A DNA stretch of 64,000 bases, from positions 310,001 through 374,000 of the forward strand of contig NZ_JACCFL010000001.1 of assembly GCF_013410375.1 (NCBI RefSeq), read 5' to 3'. Positions 37,423-46,043 of this stretch are shown here, in pieces; position 1 is the stretch's first letter, and every line of letters begins with the position of its first letter. The DNA is from Leifsonia shinshuensis. GTDB taxonomy: Bacteria; Actinomycetota; Actinomycetes; Actinomycetales; Microbacteriaceae. The notes under the pieces are model-generated. The model made no database searches. It was not told where the DNA came from and worked only from the letters and a program-made list of their open reading frames with translations. The position numbers and the translations under genes are program-made.

Positions 37423-38568
37423 CTAGCGCAGCAGCAGGTTGGGCTGCAGCAGGTACTTGTAGGAGTCCGAACCGGACTGATCCTTCGAGGTCTGACTCGT
37501 GATGAGCACCGGACCCGGCTTGTTGGGGTTCTCGGTCTTGGTGAAGGAGATGCGCACGAATTCCGAGTGCACGGCACCGAGACCATCGAGCAGGAACTGC
37601 GGCTTCAATGAAACCACCGTCTCCTGGCCAGTGAGGAGAGCGTCGATGCTCTCGGATGCTTGCGCCTGCTCCGAGCCGATCGCTTCCAGCGTCAGCCCGT
37701 CGGCGGTGAAGGTGTAGCGGAGCGCTGCCTCGCGCTCCAGGACGAGCGACACGCGGCGGGTGGCCTCGATCAGCTCGGCGGTGTTGATGACCGCGTAGTT
37801 GTCGACCTGCTCGGGGAAGAGCCGGCGGACGGGCGGGAAGTTGCCCTTGATGAGCAGCGACGTGACGGTCTTCTTGTCGGCCGTGAACGCGATCAGCTCG
37901 CGGTCGTCGCGGTTGGTGATGGAGATCGACACCGTGCCGGAGTGGCCGAAGGTCTTGCCGATCTCGGTGAGCGTGCGCGCGGGGACCAGCGCGGTCTGCG
38001 GCTCGCCGGAGGTGGTCCCGTTGTCCCAGTCGATCTCGCGGACCGCGACGCGGTAGCGGTCGGTCGCGACGAGGCCGAGCGTGTTGTTCCCGACCTCGAG
38101 CTGGACACCGGTGATGACCGGGGTGACGTCGTCGCGCGACGCGGCGACGCCCACCTGGGCGACAGCCTCGGCGAATTCCTCGGCGGGGACGAGCCCGGCC
38201 TCCCCGCCGACCTGCGGGATGCTCGGGTATTCCTCGACCGGCATGGAGAGCAGCGTGAAGTTCGCGGATCCAGCGCGGACCACGATCTTGGACTCCTCCG
38301 TCGAGAACCGCACGGGCGCGTTCGGCAGCTTGGCCGCGATCTCCGCGAGGAGGCGCCCGGAGACGAGGACGCGCCCCGGCTCCTCGACCTCGGCCGCGAT
38401 CTCGGTCTGCGCGGAGACCTCGTAGTCGAACGACGAGAGCTGCAAGCCGGTGTCGGTCGTCTCGATCAGCACGCCGCTCAGGATGGGGAGGGTGGTCCGC
38501 TGCGGAAGAAGCTTCACGGCGAAGGAGACGGCCTCACTGAAGACATCCCGATTGGCTTGGAACTTCAC
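37423..38568 (-). CDS. dnaN: DNA polymerase III sliding clamp subunit
   Basis: A 381-residue, three-domain beta clamp with GTG start (VKFQANRDVFSEAVSF). LPILSGVLIET and the C-terminal LITSQTSKDQSGSDSYKYLLQPNLLLR are close to the family pattern. It tethers DNA polymerases to DNA. oriC lies immediately upstream; TAGGAT at 38609-38614 (minus strand) is a possible -10. Confidence 0.97.
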   Translation of the reverse strand: MKFQANRDVFSEAVSFAVKLLPQRTTLPILSGVLIETTDTGLQLSSFDYEVSAQTEIAAEVEEPGRVLVSGRLLAEIAAKLPNAPVRFSTEESKIVVRAGSANFTLLSMPVEEYPSIPQVGGEAGLVPAEEFAEAVAQVGVAASRDDVTPVITGVQLEVGNNTLGLVATDRYRVAVREIDWDNGTTSGEPQTALVPARTLTEIGKTFGHSGTVSISITNRDDRELIAFTADKKTVTSLLIKGNFPPVRRLFPEQVDNYAVINTAELIEATRRVSLVLEREAALRYTFTADGLTLEAIGSEQAQASESIDALLTGQETVVSLKPQFLLDGLGAVHSEFVRISFTKTENPNKPGPVLITSQTSKDQSGSDSYKYLLQPNLLLR

Positions 38569-39006
38569 GAAGTCTCCCCTGGTCGGCGCTCGGATACGAA
38601 CGACACCGATCCTAGCGCTTGGCCTTCGGCGCAGAAGTTGTCATTCGAGCAAGCGCTTGAGGTTGTCGGCCGGCCTTAACTGAGAAGGATTAATCATTAA
38701 TGGTGTTAACCGCTGTGGAAAATGTGGATAACTCGGTGGATACCTTGCAATCACCGGGAACTACAGCTCCGTGACTTGTTGATGAGCGGTGGATTCCCAC
38801 TGTTGACAAGGATGTCGGACGAGAAGCCGCCGCACGGCTTTTCACAGCCGTGGACCGTTCGTCCCCATTAATCGAGCGACTTTCCGGAACTTCTCCACAA
38901 GTTATCCCCAGGTGTTAATAACGAACTCTCCCCACTCTGGGGATCAATCTGTGGATAACTTTCTCGAGCGGCCGCGGCGTGGCGTGCTCCCGTGCCCGGC
39001 CGCCGG
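38569..39006. other. oriC: Chromosomal replication origin region (dnaA-dnaN intergenic)
   Basis: A 438-base gap between dnaA and dnaN, the known place of oriC in actinobacteria. DnaA boxes seen: TGTGGATAA at 38723-38731 and 38950-38958 (perfect, minus strand); TGTGGAAAA 38714-38722, TTCTCCACA 38891-38899 and TTATCCCCA 38902-38910 (one mismatch each). AT-rich stretches (TTAATCATTAATGG near 38690, GTGTTAATAA 38912-38921) are candidate unwinding sites. Confidence 0.9.
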
Positions 39007-40431
39007 CTACTTGCCGTAGCGGTGGTTCTGCTTGATCCGGCTGGTGAGCTCCGTCACCTGGTTGTAGATCGAGCGCCGCTCCTTCATGAGCTCGCTGATC
39101 TTCTTGTTCGCGTACATCACGGTGGTGTGGTCGCGGCCGCCGAAGAGCTGCCCGATCTTCGGGAGCGAGAGGTTGGTCAGCTCGCGGCACAGGTACATCG
39201 CGATCTGGCGCGCGGTGGCGACGGCCTGCGAACGGCTCGACCCGTAGAGGTCGTCGACGCTGAGCTTGAAGTACTCCGCGGTGTTGGTGATGATGTCCGT
39301 CGGCGCGATCACGTTGTCGTCGTCGAGGGTGATGAGGTCCTTCAGCACCGTCTGCACCAGCGGCATGTCGACCGGGGTGCGGTTGAGGCTCGCGAACGCG
39401 GTGACCCGGATGAGGGTCCCTTCCAGCTCGCGGATGTTGCTGGAGACCTTCGACGCCATGAACTCGAGGATGTCGTCGGGGACGAGGATCTTCTCGCTCT
39501 GCGCCTTCTTGCGGAGGATCGCGATGCGGGTCTCGAGGTCCGGAACCTGGACGTCGGTGATCAGGCCCCACTCGAACCGCGACCGCATCCGGTCCTCGAA
39601 GCCGGTCAGGTGCTTCGGCGGGAGGTCGCTGGTGATGACCACCTGCTTGTTGTGGTCGTGGAGGGTGTTGAAGGTGTGGAAGAACGCCTCCTGCGTCTCG
39701 ACCGCCCGCTGCAGGAACTGGATGTCGTCGATCAGGAGGATGTCGATGTTCCGGTAGCGCGCCTGGAACGAGGAGCCGCGGTTGTTGGCGATCGAGTTGA
39801 TGAAGTCGTTCGTGAACTCCTCGCTCGACACGTAGCGGACGCGGATGCCCGGGTACAGGCTCATCGCGTAGTGGCCGATGGCGTGCAGGAGGTGCGTCTT
39901 CCCCAGCCCGGAGTCGCCGTAGATGAAGAGCGGGTTGTACGCCTTGGCCGGGGCCTCCGCCACGGCGACGGCAGCGGCGTGGGCGAAGCGGTTGGACTGG
40001 CCGATGACGAAGTTGTCGAAGCTGTACTTGGAGTTGAGGCGGGTGTCGCCGTTGCGCGGGGGCGCCGTGATCTCGGTCGGCGGCGCCACCATGGGCGCGA
40101 CGGCCTCCAGATACGGGGCGGGCTCCGGCTCGGACGGGCCGGCCATCGACTCCTGCTGGATCTCGGGGTTGACCACGATCGCGAAGGTGTTCACCTCGAG
40201 CGCCTGGTCGAGGTTGCCGATCGCGTTGAGGAGCGGGACCCGGCTGCGCTGCTCGATCATCCCGCGCGTGAACTCGTTGGGCACTTCGAGGTAGAACGTG
40301 CCGGCCATGATGCCCTTGGGCTCGACCAGGCTGAGGAAGCCGTGCAACTGCGGGGTGATGCGGTCGTCCGTCTCGAGATTGTCGAGCACGTTCTGCCATG
40401 CCGCAGAAATGGACTCTTCGCCGCCTGCCAT
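39007..40431 (-). CDS. dnaA: Chromosomal replication initiator protein DnaA
   Basis: 474 residues. Domain I, a Pro-rich domain II (residues about 95-135), and AAA+ domain III with Walker A GDSGLGKTHLLHAIG and Walker B LLIDDIQFL follow. Domain IV has the box-binding helix GGRDHTTVMYANKK. It initiates replication at the adjacent oriC. Boxes upstream of its start suggest autoregulation. Confidence 0.98.
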   Translation of the reverse strand: MAGGEESISAAWQNVLDNLETDDRITPQLHGFLSLVEPKGIMAGTFYLEVPNEFTRGMIEQRSRVPLLNAIGNLDQALEVNTFAIVVNPEIQQESMAGPSEPEPAPYLEAVAPMVAPPTEITAPPRNGDTRLNSKYSFDNFVIGQSNRFAHAAAVAVAEAPAKAYNPLFIYGDSGLGKTHLLHAIGHYAMSLYPGIRVRYVSSEEFTNDFINSIANNRGSSFQARYRNIDILLIDDIQFLQRAVETQEAFFHTFNTLHDHNKQVVITSDLPPKHLTGFEDRMRSRFEWGLITDVQVPDLETRIAILRKKAQSEKILVPDDILEFMASKVSSNIRELEGTLIRVTAFASLNRTPVDMPLVQTVLKDLITLDDDNVIAPTDIITNTAEYFKLSVDDLYGSSRSQAVATARQIAMYLCRELTNLSLPKIGQLFGGRDHTTVMYANKKISELMKERRSIYNQVTELTSRIKQNHRYGK

Positions 40432-40544
40432 CGTTCCCCGTCTTCGAATTCGTGGATGCCGTCGGCCCGCCGTGAGACGAGTCGTCCCCCGTGTGACTCA
40501 CGTCGGGCTGGCGGCAAGGATGCCGCCGTGGGGTATTCACAGAG

Positions 40545-40649
40545 TTATCCACCGCTGTGTGTGCAATACCGTAGCGATCTCCGGCCGCTTTTGGGATGGG
40601 CTGGGGATAACTTTCGAGTTCACGCTAACTTGTCCACAGGTGTGGATCA
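40545..40649. promoter_or_regulatory. DnaA boxes upstream of dnaA
   Basis: The 442-base gap between the divergent dnaA and rpmH contains TTATCCACC (40545-40553), TGGGGATAA (40602-40610), TTGTCCACA (40630-40638, perfect actinobacterial form) and TGTGGATCA (40641-40649). These probably autoregulate dnaA and could add to origin function. No gene is seen in the gap. Confidence 0.72.
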
Positions 40650-40734
40650 AATTCGGTTCCCGGAATACTCCGGCGCGTCGATCGCGCGCTTCCTGCTAAT
40701 CCCGTGCATAATCAAGGGTTTCGGGACGATCGGT

Positions 40735-40764
40735 TTGACCTCGGTCACCCTCAGGTCGTAGTTT
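40735..40764 (+). promoter_or_regulatory. Candidate rpmH promoter
   Basis: TTGACC at 40735-40740, then after 18 bases TAGTTT at 40759-40764, followed by a small perfect hairpin CAGCCG-TTT-CGGCTG at 40779-40793 in the leader of rpmH. This starts the rpmH-rnpA-yidD-yidC-jag run. Confidence 0.55.
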
Positions 40765-40873
40765 TAATCAGTTGACTTCAGCCGTTTCGGCTGCCCAGAA
40801 ACTTTCCTGGCCTCCCCGTGCTGGCCGAATCCACTCAGCACCGGCCTGTGAAGAGACCATCACGGAGATAGAT

Positions 40874-41011
40874 ATGAGCAAGAGAACGTTCCAGCCGAAC
40901 AACCGCAAGCGCGCCAAGACCCACGGCTTCCGCCTCCGCATGCGCACGCGTGCGGGCCGCGCTATCCTCTCGGCGCGCCGCGCCAAGGGTCGCGAGAAGC
41001 TCTCGGCCTGA
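40874..41011 (+). CDS. rpmH: Ribosomal protein bL34
   Basis: A 45-residue, extremely basic protein, [20 protein letters not shown], then [20 protein letters not shown]. This is a full-length bL34 of the large subunit. rpmH-rnpA are adjacent in nearly all bacteria. Confidence 0.98.
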   Translation: MSKRTFQPNNRKRAKTHGFRLRMRTRAGRAILSARRAKGREKLSA

Positions 41012-41054
41012 TCCCTTCCGGGACAGAGCCGCTTCCGGGAGAAGGGCACGACGC

Positions 41055-41471
41055 GTGCTCGCGAAGAACCATCGCATCACGCGGGGCGCGGAGTACCGGG
41101 CGACGGTCCGACGAGGTGCTCGCTTCAATGGAGCGAGCACCGTCGCGTACGTCCGGTTCAACCGCGACTCCGACGTGGTGCGCTTCGGATTCATCGTGAG
41201 CAAGGCCGTCGGCAACGCGGTCGTGCGCAATCGCGTGCGACGTCGGCTCAAGGCCGCGGCCTACGACCTCCTCCCCCGGCTCGCGCCGGCGGCAATCGAC
41301 GGCGCCGGAATCGACGTGGTCATCCGGGCATTGCCAGCGTCCGCTCACCTGACGTGGGCTAACCTGCACGGTGAGGTCTCGGGTGCCGCCGACCGGTTCC
41401 TCAGCCGCCACACCACCCGTCCGCGCGACCTCGGTCCGCGCGGCACCAGCGAAGGCAACGTCCGTCCATGA
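41055..41471 (+). CDS. rnpA: Ribonuclease P protein component
   Basis: 138 residues with GTG start (VLAKNHRITRGAEY). The RNR motif NRVRRRLKAAAYDLLPRL and the FGFIVSKAVGNAVVRN strand are diagnostic. It binds the RNase P RNA for tRNA 5' maturation. It overlaps yidD by ATGA. Confidence 0.96.
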   Translation: MLAKNHRITRGAEYRATVRRGARFNGASTVAYVRFNRDSDVVRFGFIVSKAVGNAVVRNRVRRRLKAAAYDLLPRLAPAAIDGAGIDVVIRALPASAHLTWANLHGEVSGAADRFLSRHTTRPRDLGPRGTSEGNVRP

Positions 41472-41779
41472 ACACCGCGATCGCAGCTGTGCTCCTCGCT
41501 CCGAGGAACGCTGCCGTGTTGGTGCTCCGGGCCTACCGCGCTGTGATCTCTCCACTGTACGGCGACGTCTGCCGCTACTACCCCTCGTGCTCCGCCTACG
41601 CGCTCCAGGCGATTCAGGAGCACGGAGTGATCGTCGGGAGCGCGCTCGGGATCCGCAGGATCGCCCGCTGCCACCCGTGGGCAGCCGGAGGGGTCGATGA
41701 CGTCCCCCTCAAGAAGAAGCGCCGCTACCGGGTCACTCCGTTCGGATTCGTCGTCGCCACCAGCCAGGGAAAGGCCTAG
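41468..41779 (+). CDS. yidD: Membrane protein insertion efficiency factor YidD
   Basis: 103 residues. The core RAYRAVISPLYGDVCRYYPS and CSAYALQAI, with conserved Cys and the RIARCHPW motif, is typical. It assists YidC in membrane insertion. The order rnpA-yidD-yidC is conserved. Confidence 0.96.
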   Translation: MNTAIAAVLLAPRNAAVLVLRAYRAVISPLYGDVCRYYPSCSAYALQAIQEHGVIVGSALGIRRIARCHPWAAGGVDDVPLKKKRRYRVTPFGFVVATSQGKA

Positions 41780-41788
41780 CACCCAGAC

Positions 41789-42757
41789 ATGGACATCATC
41801 GGTACCATCCTCTGGCCCATCAAATGGGTCGTGGAGCTCATCCTCGTCGCCTGGCACTGGGTGTTCAGCGCCATCGGAATGGACCCGGCGGCGGGTATCA
41901 CCTGGGTGCTGTCCATCGTCGGTCTGACGGTCGTCGTGCGTGCGGCCCTCATCCCGATCTTCGTCCGGCAGATCAAGAACCAGCGACGCATGCTGGAGAT
42001 CGCGCCGCAGCTGAAGAAGATCCAGGACAAGTACAAGGGCAAGAAGGACCAGTTCTCCCGCGAGGCGATGTCGCGCGAGACCATGGAGCTCTACAAGAAG
42101 ACGGGCACCAACCCGCTGAGCTCGTGCCTCCCGCTGCTGCTGCAGATGCCGGTGTTCTTCGCCCTGTTCCAGGTGCTGAACGGAGCCCAGAGCGGCAAGG
42201 CCGGCGTCGGTCCGCTGAATGCGACACTCGCCGAGCAGTTCGGCAGTGCGACGCTGTTCGGTGTCGCCCCGCTGCACCAGAGCTTCCAGGGCGCGATGAA
42301 CGCCCACCCGCAGCAGGTCGCCGTCATGGTGATCGCCGCGGTGATGGTCGTGCTCATGACCGGGTCGCAGTTCCTGACCCAGCTCCAGATCGTCTCCAAG
42401 AACATGTCGCCGGAGACCAAGGCGAGCCCGCAGTTCAAGCAGCAGCGCATCCTGCTGTACCTGCTCCCCTTCGTGTTCCTGTTCTCGGGCTTCGCCTTCC
42501 CGCTCGGCGTCATGTTCTACTGGCTGACCTCCAACCTGTGGACGATGGGACAGCAGTTCCTCGTCATCCGCAACATGCCGACGCCGGGGTCCGACGCGGC
42601 CATCGCCCGTGAGGCCCGCCTGGCCCGCAAGGGCAAGCTCGTGCAGGACGGCGCCGTCGTTCTGCAGGTGAACGAAGTGCCGCAGAAGCCGGTGACGACG
42701 CAGCGCACGCAGCCGGTGAGCAAGAACCGCGCGAAGAAGCAGGCCGGAAAGAAGTAG
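41789..42757 (+). CDS. yidC: Membrane protein insertase YidC
   Basis: A 322-residue Oxa1/YidC type protein with five or six helices (Gram-positive form, no large periplasmic domain). The cytoplasmic coiled segment KNQRRMLEIAPQLKKIQDKY, the conserved Arg groove and the helix GTNPLSSCLPLLLQMPVFFAL are present. The C-tail is Lys/Arg-rich. Confidence 0.96.
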   Translation: MDIIGTILWPIKWVVELILVAWHWVFSAIGMDPAAGITWVLSIVGLTVVVRAALIPIFVRQIKNQRRMLEIAPQLKKIQDKYKGKKDQFSREAMSRETMELYKKTGTNPLSSCLPLLLQMPVFFALFQVLNGAQSGKAGVGPLNATLAEQFGSATLFGVAPLHQSFQGAMNAHPQQVAVMVIAAVMVVLMTGSQFLTQLQIVSKNMSPETKASPQFKQQRILLYLLPFVFLFSGFAFPLGVMFYWLTSNLWTMGQQFLVIRNMPTPGSDAAIAREARLARKGKLVQDGAVVLQVNEVPQKPVTTQRTQPVSKNRAKKQAGKK

Positions 42758-42761
42758 GGAT

Positions 42762-43316
42762 ATGACCGACGTGCAGACCGAGTTCACGCCTTCCGACGAG
42801 GAAGCCGTCCACTCCCCCATCACCACCGATGTCGAGGGCGAGACGGCGTCGGCGGCCCCCGCCGACCTCGACCGCGAGGGCGACATCGCCGCGGACTACA
42901 TCGAAGAGCTGCTCGACATCGCCGACATCGACGGTGACATCGACATCGACACTCGCAACGGCCGTGCTTACATCTCGGTGAACGCCGAAGAGGGCACGAA
43001 CCTGCGTCTGCTGTCGAAGCCGGAGACGGTCGCGGCGCTGCAGGAGCTCACCCGGCTCGCGGTCCAGAACCAGACCGGTGGCTTCTCGCGTCTCATCCTC
43101 GACATCGCCGGCTCGCGCGACGCGCGCCAGGCGGAGCTGGCCACCCTAGTCGACCGGGCGATCGCCCGCCTCGAGGAGGGCTCGTCGGAGGCGTCGCTTC
43201 CCGCGATGTCGTCGTACGAGCGCAAGCTGGTGCACGACATCGTGTCCGAGCGCGGCTACGTGTCCAACTCCCGCGGCGAGGGTCGTGACCGCCACACGGT
43301 CATCACCGCCGCGTAG
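42762..43316 (+). CDS. jag: RNA-binding protein Jag/KhpB (R3H domain)
   Basis: 184 residues. An acidic N-terminal region and KH-like fold (ADIDGDIDIDTRNGRAYISV) precede the R3H domain (LPAMSSYERKLVHDIVSERG) with its Arg-x3-His pattern. It binds RNA; in other Gram-positives it partners KhpA and affects division. The stop overlaps the first base of a parS site. Confidence 0.9.
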   Translation: MTDVQTEFTPSDEEAVHSPITTDVEGETASAAPADLDREGDIAADYIEELLDIADIDGDIDIDTRNGRAYISVNAEEGTNLRLLSKPETVAALQELTRLAVQNQTGGFSRLILDIAGSRDARQAELATLVDRAIARLEEGSSEASLPAMSSYERKLVHDIVSERGYVSNSRGEGRDRHTVITAA

Positions 43317-43329
43317 TTTCACGTGAAAC
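43316..43329. other. parS: parS site 1
   Basis: GTTTCACGTGAAAC, the 14-base perfect core of the consensus ParB site. It lies between jag and rsmG and begins at the last base of the jag stop. Confidence 0.93.
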
Positions 43330-43330
43330 G

Positions 43331-43960
43331 GTGACTGATTCCGTCGAGACCGAACCCGCGGTCGCCTCGCAGCTCTTCGGTGAGCGCCTCGATGTCGCGC
43401 GCGCGTTCACTGCCAACCTCATCGCGCAGGGTGAAGAGCGTGGCCTGATCGGCCCCCTCGAACTCCCCCGCATCTGGTCGCGCCACATCCTGAATTGCGC
43501 GATCGTCGCGCCCCTGCTGCGGCCGGGGCTCGTCGGCGATGTCGGGAGTGGTGCCGGATTGCCGGGACTGGTGCTGGCGATCGCACGGCCCGACGTCGAG
43601 TTTGTGCTGATCGAGCCGATGGAACGCCGCGTCGCCTGGCTGACCGAACAGGTGGAAGAACTCGGCCTCGGGAATGTCACCGTCGTCCGCGATCGGGCCG
43701 AGGATGTCCGGCTCGCCCGGCAGCTGGACCAGGTGACCGCACGCGCAGTGAGCGCCTTCCGGAAGCTGATTCCGCTGACCGCTCCCCTCCTCCGCGACGG
43801 CGGCGAACTGGTGCTGATGAAGGGCGCTGGCGCGGCGGCGGAGGTCGACGCAGCGGCCAAGGAACTGCGGAAGTTCAAGGTCCATGACGTCGAGGTGCTC
43901 ACGCTCGGAGAGGGCGTCTTGGAGGACATCACCCGGGTGATCCGGGCACAGGTTCGCTGA
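43331..43960 (+). CDS. rsmG: 16S rRNA (guanine527-N7)-methyltransferase
   Basis: 209 residues, GTG start. SAM-binding motifs VGSGAGLPGLVLAIARP and VLIEPMERRVAWL, and the TARAVSAFRKLIPLTAPLL motif, are conserved. It methylates 16S rRNA; loss gives low-level streptomycin resistance. It precedes parA-parB. Confidence 0.95.
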   Translation: MTDSVETEPAVASQLFGERLDVARAFTANLIAQGEERGLIGPLELPRIWSRHILNCAIVAPLLRPGLVGDVGSGAGLPGLVLAIARPDVEFVLIEPMERRVAWLTEQVEELGLGNVTVVRDRAEDVRLARQLDQVTARAVSAFRKLIPLTAPLLRDGGELVLMKGAGAAAEVDAAAKELRKFKVHDVEVLTLGEGVLEDITRVIRAQVR

Positions 43961-44095
43961 GGACAGATCCGTTCTCCACACCCTCCGCGATGCTGGGAGG
44001 TGTGGTCGGACATGCAAGCTAGAGTTGACGAGTGGTGCGCTCCGCGTTCCCGTTCCGACCCCGCGGCGAGGCCGTGCACTGAACCAAGCGACGAG

Positions 44096-44109
44096 GTTTC
44101 ACGTGAAAC
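44096..44109. other. parS: parS site 2, overlapping the parA start codon
   Basis: GTTTCACGTGAAAC is a perfect 14-base site. The GTG inside it (44103-44105) is the probable parA start codon, giving VKQPDQDA. GAGG at 44093-44096 is a suitable ribosome site before that GTG. Confidence 0.92.
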
Positions 44110-45020
44110 AACCCGATCAGGATGCTCCTGCTGAAGTGGGTGAAGCGACATTCGATGCGTCGACCCCACTTGCGCGGGAGATTCAAGATCTGGCCAGGAG
44201 GAGACAAGCCATCGCGTCCACGACCCTGCCACTGCCGGCCCGAACGAGGATCTTCACGATCTCCAATCAGAAGGGCGGTGTCGGCAAGACCACCACGGTC
44301 GTGAACCTCGCTGCAGCGTTGGCGAAATCCGGTGCGCGCGTGCTTGCGATCGACCTGGATCCGCAGGGGAACGCGTCCACCGCACTCAGCGTCGAGCATC
44401 GGGAGGGCACTCCAAGCGTCTACGACGTCATCGTCAACGACAAAGAGCTCGAAGACGTCATCCAGAAGAGCCCCGAGTTCGATGGACTCTTCGTGGTTCC
44501 GGCCACCATCGACCTCGCCGGCGCCGAGATCGAGCTCGTCTCCATGGTCGCGCGCGAGCAGCGGCTGTCCCGGGCGCTCGGCCGGTTCCTCGACGAATAC
44601 GACATCGACTACGTGCTCATCGACTGCCCGCCGTCGCTCGGGCTGCTCACCATCAACGCGTTCGTCGCCGCCACTGAGGTGCTCATCCCGATCCAGTGCG
44701 AGTACTACGCGCTGGAGGGTCTGAGCCAGTTGCTGAAGAACATCCAGCTCATCGAGCGTCACCTGAACCCGAAACTGCGCGTCTCGACGATCCTTCTCAC
44801 CATGTACGACTCGCGCACGAACCTCGCCCACCAGGTGGCCGAGGACGTTCGCCAACACTTCCCCGACGAGGTGCTCGACACGATCATTCCGCGGTCCGTA
44901 CGGATCTCGGAGGCGCCGAGTTACGGACAAAGCGTCATCAGTTATGACGCCAACTCGTCTGGCTCGCTCTCGTACCTCGAAGCGGCCGCAGAAATCGCAC
45001 GAAGAGGAGTACCCCGCTAA
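44103..45020 (+). CDS. parA: Chromosome partitioning protein ParA
   Basis: 305 residues from the GTG inside parS. A deviant Walker A, NQKGGVGKTTTVVNLA, IDLDPQGNAST, the Walker B LIDCPPSLGLL and NAFVAATEVLIP are intact. It forms DNA-bound ATP dimers and moves ParB-origin complexes. An upstream TTG would extend the frame with unlikely sequence. It ends one base into parB (TAATG). Confidence 0.94.
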   Translation: MKQPDQDAPAEVGEATFDASTPLAREIQDLARRRQAIASTTLPLPARTRIFTISNQKGGVGKTTTVVNLAAALAKSGARVLAIDLDPQGNASTALSVEHREGTPSVYDVIVNDKELEDVIQKSPEFDGLFVVPATIDLAGAEIELVSMVAREQRLSRALGRFLDEYDIDYVLIDCPPSLGLLTINAFVAATEVLIPIQCEYYALEGLSQLLKNIQLIERHLNPKLRVSTILLTMYDSRTNLAHQVAEDVRQHFPDEVLDTIIPRSVRISEAPSYGQSVISYDANSSGSLSYLEAAAEIARRGVPR

Positions 45021-45979
45021 TGGCAGCGAAGCGCACCGGATTGGGACGAGGCATCGGAGCGCTCATCCCGACGAGCGATCAGTCCACGCGACCGGTCGAT
45101 GTGTTCTTCCCGGAGTCGTCGTCGGCTGTGATGACGGAGGAGCTCGTCGCGGTCCCGGGCGCCCGGCTCGCCAACCTCTCCCCCGCCAGCATCGTTCCCA
45201 ACGCCGTGCAGCCGCGTGTGGAGTTCGATCGCGACGCGCTCGATGAGTTGGTCGCGAGCATTCGCGAGGTTGGCGTGCTCCAGCCCGTCGTGGTCCGTCC
45301 GGTCGTCGGTCAGCCGGACAAGTACGAGCTCATCATGGGCGAGCGCCGGCTGCGCGCGACCAAGGAGCTCGGGCTCGACAGCATCCCGGCGGTCATCAAG
45401 GACACCGCCGACGAGGACATGCTGCGGGATGCCCTCCTCGAGAACCTGCACCGCTCCCAGCTCAACCCGTTGGAGGAGGCGTCGGCTTACCAGCAGCTCC
45501 TCGCGGACTTCGGCATCACGCAGGAGCAGCTGGCGACGCGGATCGGCCGCTCGCGTCCCCAGATCACGAACACGATCCGCCTGCTGAAGCTGCCCGCGCC
45601 TGTGCAGTCGCGCGTGGCGGCGGGCGTTCTCAGCGCCGGCCACGCCCGTGCGATCCTCTCGGTGGGCGAGGACGAGGAGGCGATGGTCCGCCTCGCGGAC
45701 AAGATCGTGAATGAGGATCTGTCGGTCCGTGCCGCCGAGGCGGCGGCGAGCAAGGCGCCGAAGCCGGTTCGTACCAAGGCCTCCCCCGGCAAGCACCGCG
45801 GGCACCTCGACGAGGTAGCCGAGCGCCTCGGTGACCGCCTGAACACCCGCGTCAAGATCACGCTCGGCGCCCGCAAGGGTCAGATCGTGGTGGACTTCGC
45901 GACGATCCAGGACCTGAACCGCATCCTGGACGAGATCGGCCAGCCGACCTACAGCAGCTCGACGGTCCGTTTCACGTGA
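45020..45979 (+). CDS. parB: Chromosome partitioning protein ParB
   Basis: 319 residues. The CTPase domain has LDELVASIREVGVLQPVVV and the GERRLRA motif, the HTH domain has LLADFGITQEQLATRIGRSR, and the C-terminal dimerisation domain runs through VKITLGARKGQIVVDF. It loads as a CTP clamp at parS. The stop TGA lies within parS site 3. Confidence 0.96.
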   Translation: MAAKRTGLGRGIGALIPTSDQSTRPVDVFFPESSSAVMTEELVAVPGARLANLSPASIVPNAVQPRVEFDRDALDELVASIREVGVLQPVVVRPVVGQPDKYELIMGERRLRATKELGLDSIPAVIKDTADEDMLRDALLENLHRSQLNPLEEASAYQQLLADFGITQEQLATRIGRSRPQITNTIRLLKLPAPVQSRVAAGVLSAGHARAILSVGEDEEAMVRLADKIVNEDLSVRAAEAAASKAPKPVRTKASPGKHRGHLDEVAERLGDRLNTRVKITLGARKGQIVVDFATIQDLNRILDEIGQPTYSSSTVRFT

Positions 45980-45982
45980 AAC
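45969..45982. other. parS: parS site 3, containing the parB stop codon
   Basis: GTTTCACGTGAAAC overlaps the end of parB: the last codons CGT TTC ACG and the stop TGA are all inside the site. Coding and binding sequence are superimposed. Confidence 0.93.
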
Positions 45983-45998
45983 GTCCGCGGACATGACA

Positions 45999-46026
45999 AC
46001 GGGGAGGCCTGACCAGGCCTCCCCGT
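45999..46026. terminator. Hairpin terminator between parB and the ddl-like gene
   Basis: A perfect 12-base stem ACGGGGAGGCCT / AGGCCTCCCCGT with loop GACC, between convergent genes. Its last two bases (GT) are also the first two of parS site 4. Confidence 0.85.
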
Positions 46027-46038
46027 TTCACGTGAAAC
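46025..46038. other. parS: parS site 4
   Basis: GTTTCACGTGAAAC, perfect 14-base site, six bases from the stop of the ddl-like gene and overlapping the hairpin terminator. Confidence 0.93.
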
Positions 46039-46043
46039 CCCGG

